Positions 59,278 through 64,000 of a DNA stretch of 64,000 nt are shown here, in pieces (the stretch's first letter is position 1; every line of letters begins with the position of its first letter). The notes under the pieces are model-generated. The model had not been told where the DNA came from. It saw nothing but the letters and a program-made list of their open reading frames with translations, and did not search any database. This DNA is from Scortum barcoo (lineage: Eukaryota > Chordata > Actinopteri > Centrarchiformes > Terapontidae). Made by a program: the position numbers and the translations under genes. The DNA is taken from the NCBI GenBank assembly GCA_023238725.1, contig CM041538.1:10228880-10292879 (forward strand), read 5' to 3'.

Positions 59278-62200
59278 GCATATGTGTGTGCAAGTGTGTG
59301 ATGCCATGTGTTAGAGGCAGGCCCACATCAGGGTTCATACAGTCGAGTTAAGCCCAGTGGGAGCTGAAAGCTTAAAGAAGGAAATCCCCCCCCTGGCTGC
59401 TTGGTGCGCACACACACACACGCACACACACACGCTCTCTCTCTCTATCCCTCTCCCTCCTCCTGGCACGTCATTAATGAAGCCCATGCTTGTATGTTTG
59501 GGGCATATGCAGCTCTCTTGGCCCAATGCTACAACTGTGTGTGTTCGTCTTTGTGTGTGCGTGTGAGTGCACGTGAGTGTGTGTGTTAGGGAGTGAGACA
59601 TCTCCCCCTATCACATGGTAATGTATTCAGTGGAAGATCTCTGCAGAGGCATAATACTGCCGCTCTCCCCTGTCTGAGCCCATCTGTGATATGTAGAAAG
59701 GACATCAGCAGGACAGGTTATTAGCACTGGAATAATGCACACTGTTATTGTTGACGCCACATTCTTATTCTCCGAGCAATATGCCCCCTCACCCCATAAC
59801 ATAAATACATCCATTGTGGAAAAAGCAAAGCAGGAAATAAATGAGTGCAATACAATGCCATGTATACTACCCCAGTGGAATGTTGTTATATGGAGGTGAC
59901 TCATTAACAGCTGATGGACGCGGATGAGTTTGGGGCTGGACAGTGGGGGGTTAAGGGGCTGCCATCCCTCTTGTTAACCCAAATGATTTAATTCATCCCA
60001 TATATGCAATATAGCCTAAAGAGGAGGAAGAATAAGGAATCCAAGCAACGTTTTTGTTACCCTTATGAACTTGAGCAAGGACAACTCTGAGGGTAAACGC
60101 AATGGCTTCTGGGTTGCTAATTTTCTAGAAATATTTTCGTTCAAGAAGGTGGTGCAAGGTGTTGAGGCTGATGGAAATTTGTGCTGTCGCGGTTTCACAG
60201 GAGAGCCAAACTAAAGCCTTTATTTTGTCCTTGCTATAGGTATCTGTGATGTCCTTAAGGGTCCAGGAGTGCAAAGCTGGTAATGACAAATATTTTCAGA
60301 GAACAGGGTTTCTTCTTGCCATAGAGGTGGTGCATACACATATGAATATAAGAACACATATATATCTGTCAGGTGTTGGCAAGTGCTAGAGGAGGCCAGA
60401 AGATCAATCTGCCACCTTCAACACCTCCTGGAGAAGAACTCTGGTAACACAGGACTGTTGTTAACCAAAATAACCTCCCTTAACACAGGCAGTGTGCAGC
60501 AGAGGGATCACTGCGAATGGAGGGAGGGGATAAAAAAAAAAAAAAAATCCGGAGAGACAAAACTCCCTGTTTCCCCCATTTCCCTCTCCTATCAGCCTGG
60601 GCAGAGCAAGAATGTGAAAATGTAACGCCCCCGTGTCAATTTGAAAGTGCACCTCATCAGCTCATGTGCCCCTCCACCCCTCTCCATAACCCCCCCAGTC
60701 CCCTCCACCTTCCCCCTCTCAAGCAGCTCTGTTGCTTTGGTCCGGCTTTGAAGGCCGTTCTTATTACTGGCACAGAGTGCAGGTCAGAATGGCAAGCCGG
60801 CAGCATACTATTAAAGCCTAATGAAAGAAATCTCTGCAGGGTCTGAGGTCTGCTGCGGCCAGAGGAGGCTGTGCCTCTGCCCATTGTTCTTCTCCTCTCC
60901 TCACTGTTGCGTGGATTCTTTTTCTATTCCTACAGAATAGTGTCTCTAACTCTACATCTAGCTTCTCTGCCATCTTCCCTGTCCTTCTCAGTCACTTTCT
61001 GTCTTTTCCTTTGTCTTGTTGTTTTTCTTACTCTCCATCTTTGAGTTTCACTCTATCTGCATCAGGTGACATTTTCAGTGTTATTAAATTATTTAACTAC
61101 CCCCCCAAAAAGACCTGTAGGCTCACACGAGTAGGATGAGCCTTAAGTATCCTCTCTGATGACTGTTGCTCTTGCATGTCATTAAATATACTTCACTGGC
61201 TGAGATTATACCATGGAGCATTTGAAAGAAATATGTTCACTTTCTTTTTCAGCATATAGCCACAGTCGACCATCTTATAATCACACATGCAGGAACCTCA
61301 TACTAATTGAAGAAAATGAATTGACCACATTGATCCCCCCAGATGATTGTCTTCATTTATGCCTCCTCGACAGGTAGGTCAGGGTCACCTACAGAAGTCC
61401 GATCCAAGAGAGTGTCCCGGTCAGGACACAGGTGTGACTCATGCAGCACTTTCCAGCAACCTGCATTTATTTCTTGGGTTTAGCAGATAAGCCCAATAAC
61501 AATTCAGGAAGATGTAGTGTGCTGGTGAACTCTATTGGAATAAGTTGCTCATATAGATTGTTTACTCCTTGTGAAGCATTGGATTAATAATGCTGTAGTC
61601 TCTTACGTGACAGTAGATTAATGTGTTGTGCCTTTTCCACACTTATTGGTTAAGTCACATTGATTTCACATCAATTTGAATGTGAACAGGTGTTAGAATG
61701 TGAGATAGAAAAATCAACAAATGGATAAATATGATTGAGCTCCTTATTTTTGTTTGCCTGAGAGGAAAAAAAAATATGCATTGTGTCATCACCAATGCTA
61801 CCTTTTCTTTACGATTTACAATGTTAATGTTTTATTTATGTTTTCAAAAGATCTATTAAGGCATTAAACATTTACATTTCCCCAGCTTACCTCTTCTCTC
61901 TCACCCTCTTTTTTTTCTCTTTCCTTCTGCCTTGATATCTTCACTCCTGTGTTCCTCTGTCTCTTTCTCACTGTCTCTCTTACTCATTATAACATCACAT
62001 CCAGTAACCTTTTGGTATCTGATGCAGTTTGAAGATCACTGAAGAAACAGGAAGTTGTTCAGGAAGTTAGTCGTTTACAGTGTATTAGATCACAGACTAG
62101 CTCACTCCCATTTCCTAGTAATACCACTGACAGTGGGCATCAGTTCATTAGTTACACGGTTACTAAAAATGTCATTTGTTTGTGACTTTATATTTTTCGT

Positions 62201-64000
62201 CTTTCTGTTTTGAACCTAGATTTAATCCACCAGTCTACCCAATCAAGGTTTCATACCATCATACATTTTTATTCTGCATTATTTATTTTTTCCCCTCTCT
62301 CTCTAAAACCAAGGCTCAGCTGTCCTTGTGCCTTTACACATTGCAAATGAATGCATATCCATGCAAATTCTTAAAAAAGAAAGGCTGAGAATTTGAATAT
62401 TTTGCTTAAAGCTGCACCCAGGTCGACCCTGCCATTCGGCATTTGAAAGCAGTGTGTCTGTTTGAATACTGAGGATCTCTCTTTGTCATGTTCGCCAGAG
62501 GGGCTGGGTGAGCGAACCAGCACCGGCAGGATGGGCAGAGATCGGCTTGGTAGCTGCACACAGACAGACTAATTGGGAAAAGGGGGGCGAGAGGGGGGAC
62601 GAGGGGTGTTGGTAAGGGTGAGGAAAAGGTGGGGTATGCAGGAAGGGGGAATCCAAGATGACGACAGGGGGTTTAGGAGGGAGGTGAAAGAGGACGGAGA
62701 GTGGGGGATGGAGGGAACGAGAGAGAGAAGGGAAGGAAGAAGGGAGGTGATGAAGAGGGCACGAGAGCATGCGGGAGGAAGAGGTGAAGGAAGGGTGAGT
62801 GGAGACGCTGTGGTTTCCAGCGCTGATGTGTTAGTAGCCCTGCTGACTATGTCATTACACTGTTGAAGTGCTGGCTGGATAATCAGGGTCCCTGCCTGCT
62901 GCAAACCACTGTAGCCTTAAAACTCCATTATACTGTTTGTCTGACACATATGGAAAAGATAGCTGCGTGCAACCGGTTCTCTTGCAGTTATTAAACATAT
63001 TCAAAGAGGAACTGGTGTGTCTCAACTTTTGCCTCAGAGTCTTAAAGCACACTTTTGACTCAAACAGAGCTGTTGGGGGAACACACTCATATACATGTAT
63101 AGTTTGAGCAAAAAAAAAAAAAAAAAAGTCCCTAGAGGTGTGACACTGATGTGAAATATTTATGAAGTCAACCGCACAGTGCACAGAGATAGAGATCTGG
63201 AGCTTCCGTTACCTTGGATTATGATAATAACTCAAAGTAATTAAACATTTTGAAAAGAGGGTATTTTAAAGATTGTATGATTGTTATGTTTGTCAACTAC
63301 TGTATGAAGTAACTAAAAGTAAGCAGTTTGACAAGCAAATCTTAAGTCAGGGTATACATGTTAGCAGTCTCAAGCGCCTCTCATGAGTGAGTTTGAAGTT
63401 TGCCGTAGTTTAGTCACTCAGAAAGGCAGAAGCATCCAGGCTTTTATGGGGCATCAAAATTTGGCTTAAGTGTTAATCAATTTGACCATGTGACATCATC
63501 CTTACGGACCTTTTGCAGCCTAAAGGTCACCAGTTTGAACCATGGGCCTCACACTTGTAATGTATCATGCAGTGACATTAATGATGTTAGTACACAGACA
63601 GTGAGTTAAAACTATTTACATGGCTGGAGAAGGCTTGTTATGCTGTAGAAAAAGCAAAATAATTCAGAGCTGGTTTGATTCCCTGGTCCTTTTGATGACT
63701 TGTACACATTATCTGAGCATGTGTGACACGCCGCTCCAGAGCTGAGTGTAGTTCACAGCTGAATCCTCATGGAGACGTGCAGCTTAACGTGCTGTTTTGG
63801 GTGTCTAAATGTGTTTTTACTACCTTCCCAGTCTTTAATTGATTTCTCTTCATTTCCATGTGGCTTGAAAACACATCTCCCAAAAACTCGAGTCAAGTAA
63901 TACGTCGCGGTGAACATCTTGTCTGCATTATTTTTGAGTTATGTTATTTTTGTGTGGCAATGTGGCACAGGCTTTTCCAATCAGTCTGTACTTACAATTG

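Larger units (their letters stand above)
50402..64000 (+). other. dennd1b intron 3, running past the right edge
   Basis: No exon is recognised. Contains CA/GT and CT microsatellites, purine-rich tracts (about 53420-53480, 53750-53805, 56570-56960, 62570-62800) and poly-A runs. Because exon 4 was not located, the intron is at least 13.6 kb if the gene is intact. Confidence 0.6.

Noticed and set aside
1..64000. mir-181 cluster (linked to this chromosomal region in mammals)
   Set aside because: No mature miR-181 sequence was seen on either strand; in mammals it lies beyond NEK7.

Overview
The window is nuclear DNA from a ray-finned fish, most likely a percomorph-type teleost. Three lines of evidence point there: spliced vertebrate genes whose residues look fish-like, an abundant teleost tRNA-derived SINE, and very dense CA/GT, CT and AT microsatellites. 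There are no operons, ribosome binding sites or CRISPR arrays. Nearly all long open frames are chance readings of introns or low-complexity sequence. Real coding DNA is about 1.6 kb, in twelve short exons.

Layout. (1) 2.5-12.2 kb, minus strand: lhx9, a LIM-homeodomain transcription factor gene with five canonical exons, plus an alternative last exon at 2575-2631 that encodes the truncated-homeodomain LHX9-alpha tail. The canonical last exon carries an apparent 1-nt frameshift after the homeodomain. (2) 12.2-22.6 kb: the region upstream of lhx9, with a CpG-rich promoter, a candidate distal non-coding first exon near 16.2 kb, large microsatellites and long purine and pyrimidine tracts, but no recognised gene. 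(3) 22.6-25.6 kb, minus strand: a three-exon homologue of human C1orf53 (DUF5522). (4) 25.6-30.4 kb: a divergent intergenic interval with a tRNA-derived SINE. (5) 30.5 kb to beyond the right edge, plus strand: the first three coding exons of dennd1b, a DENN-domain Rab GEF. Its intron 2 is 19.2 kb and its intron 3 runs out of the window. The introns hold old transposon remnants, including a 1.1-kb segment bounded by 73-bp inverted repeats.

The order and orientation lhx9 (-), c1orf53 (-), dennd1b (+) match human 1q31.3, where LHX9 and C1orf53 point the same way and DENND1B points away. This supports the orthology calls. The three genes are not known to act in one pathway; the block looks like conserved synteny around a developmental regulator. 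No undescribed multi-gene system was found. The strongest observations are the alternative LHX9-alpha terminal exon, the frameshift confined to the canonical tail, and sequence that could bias splicing between the two ends.
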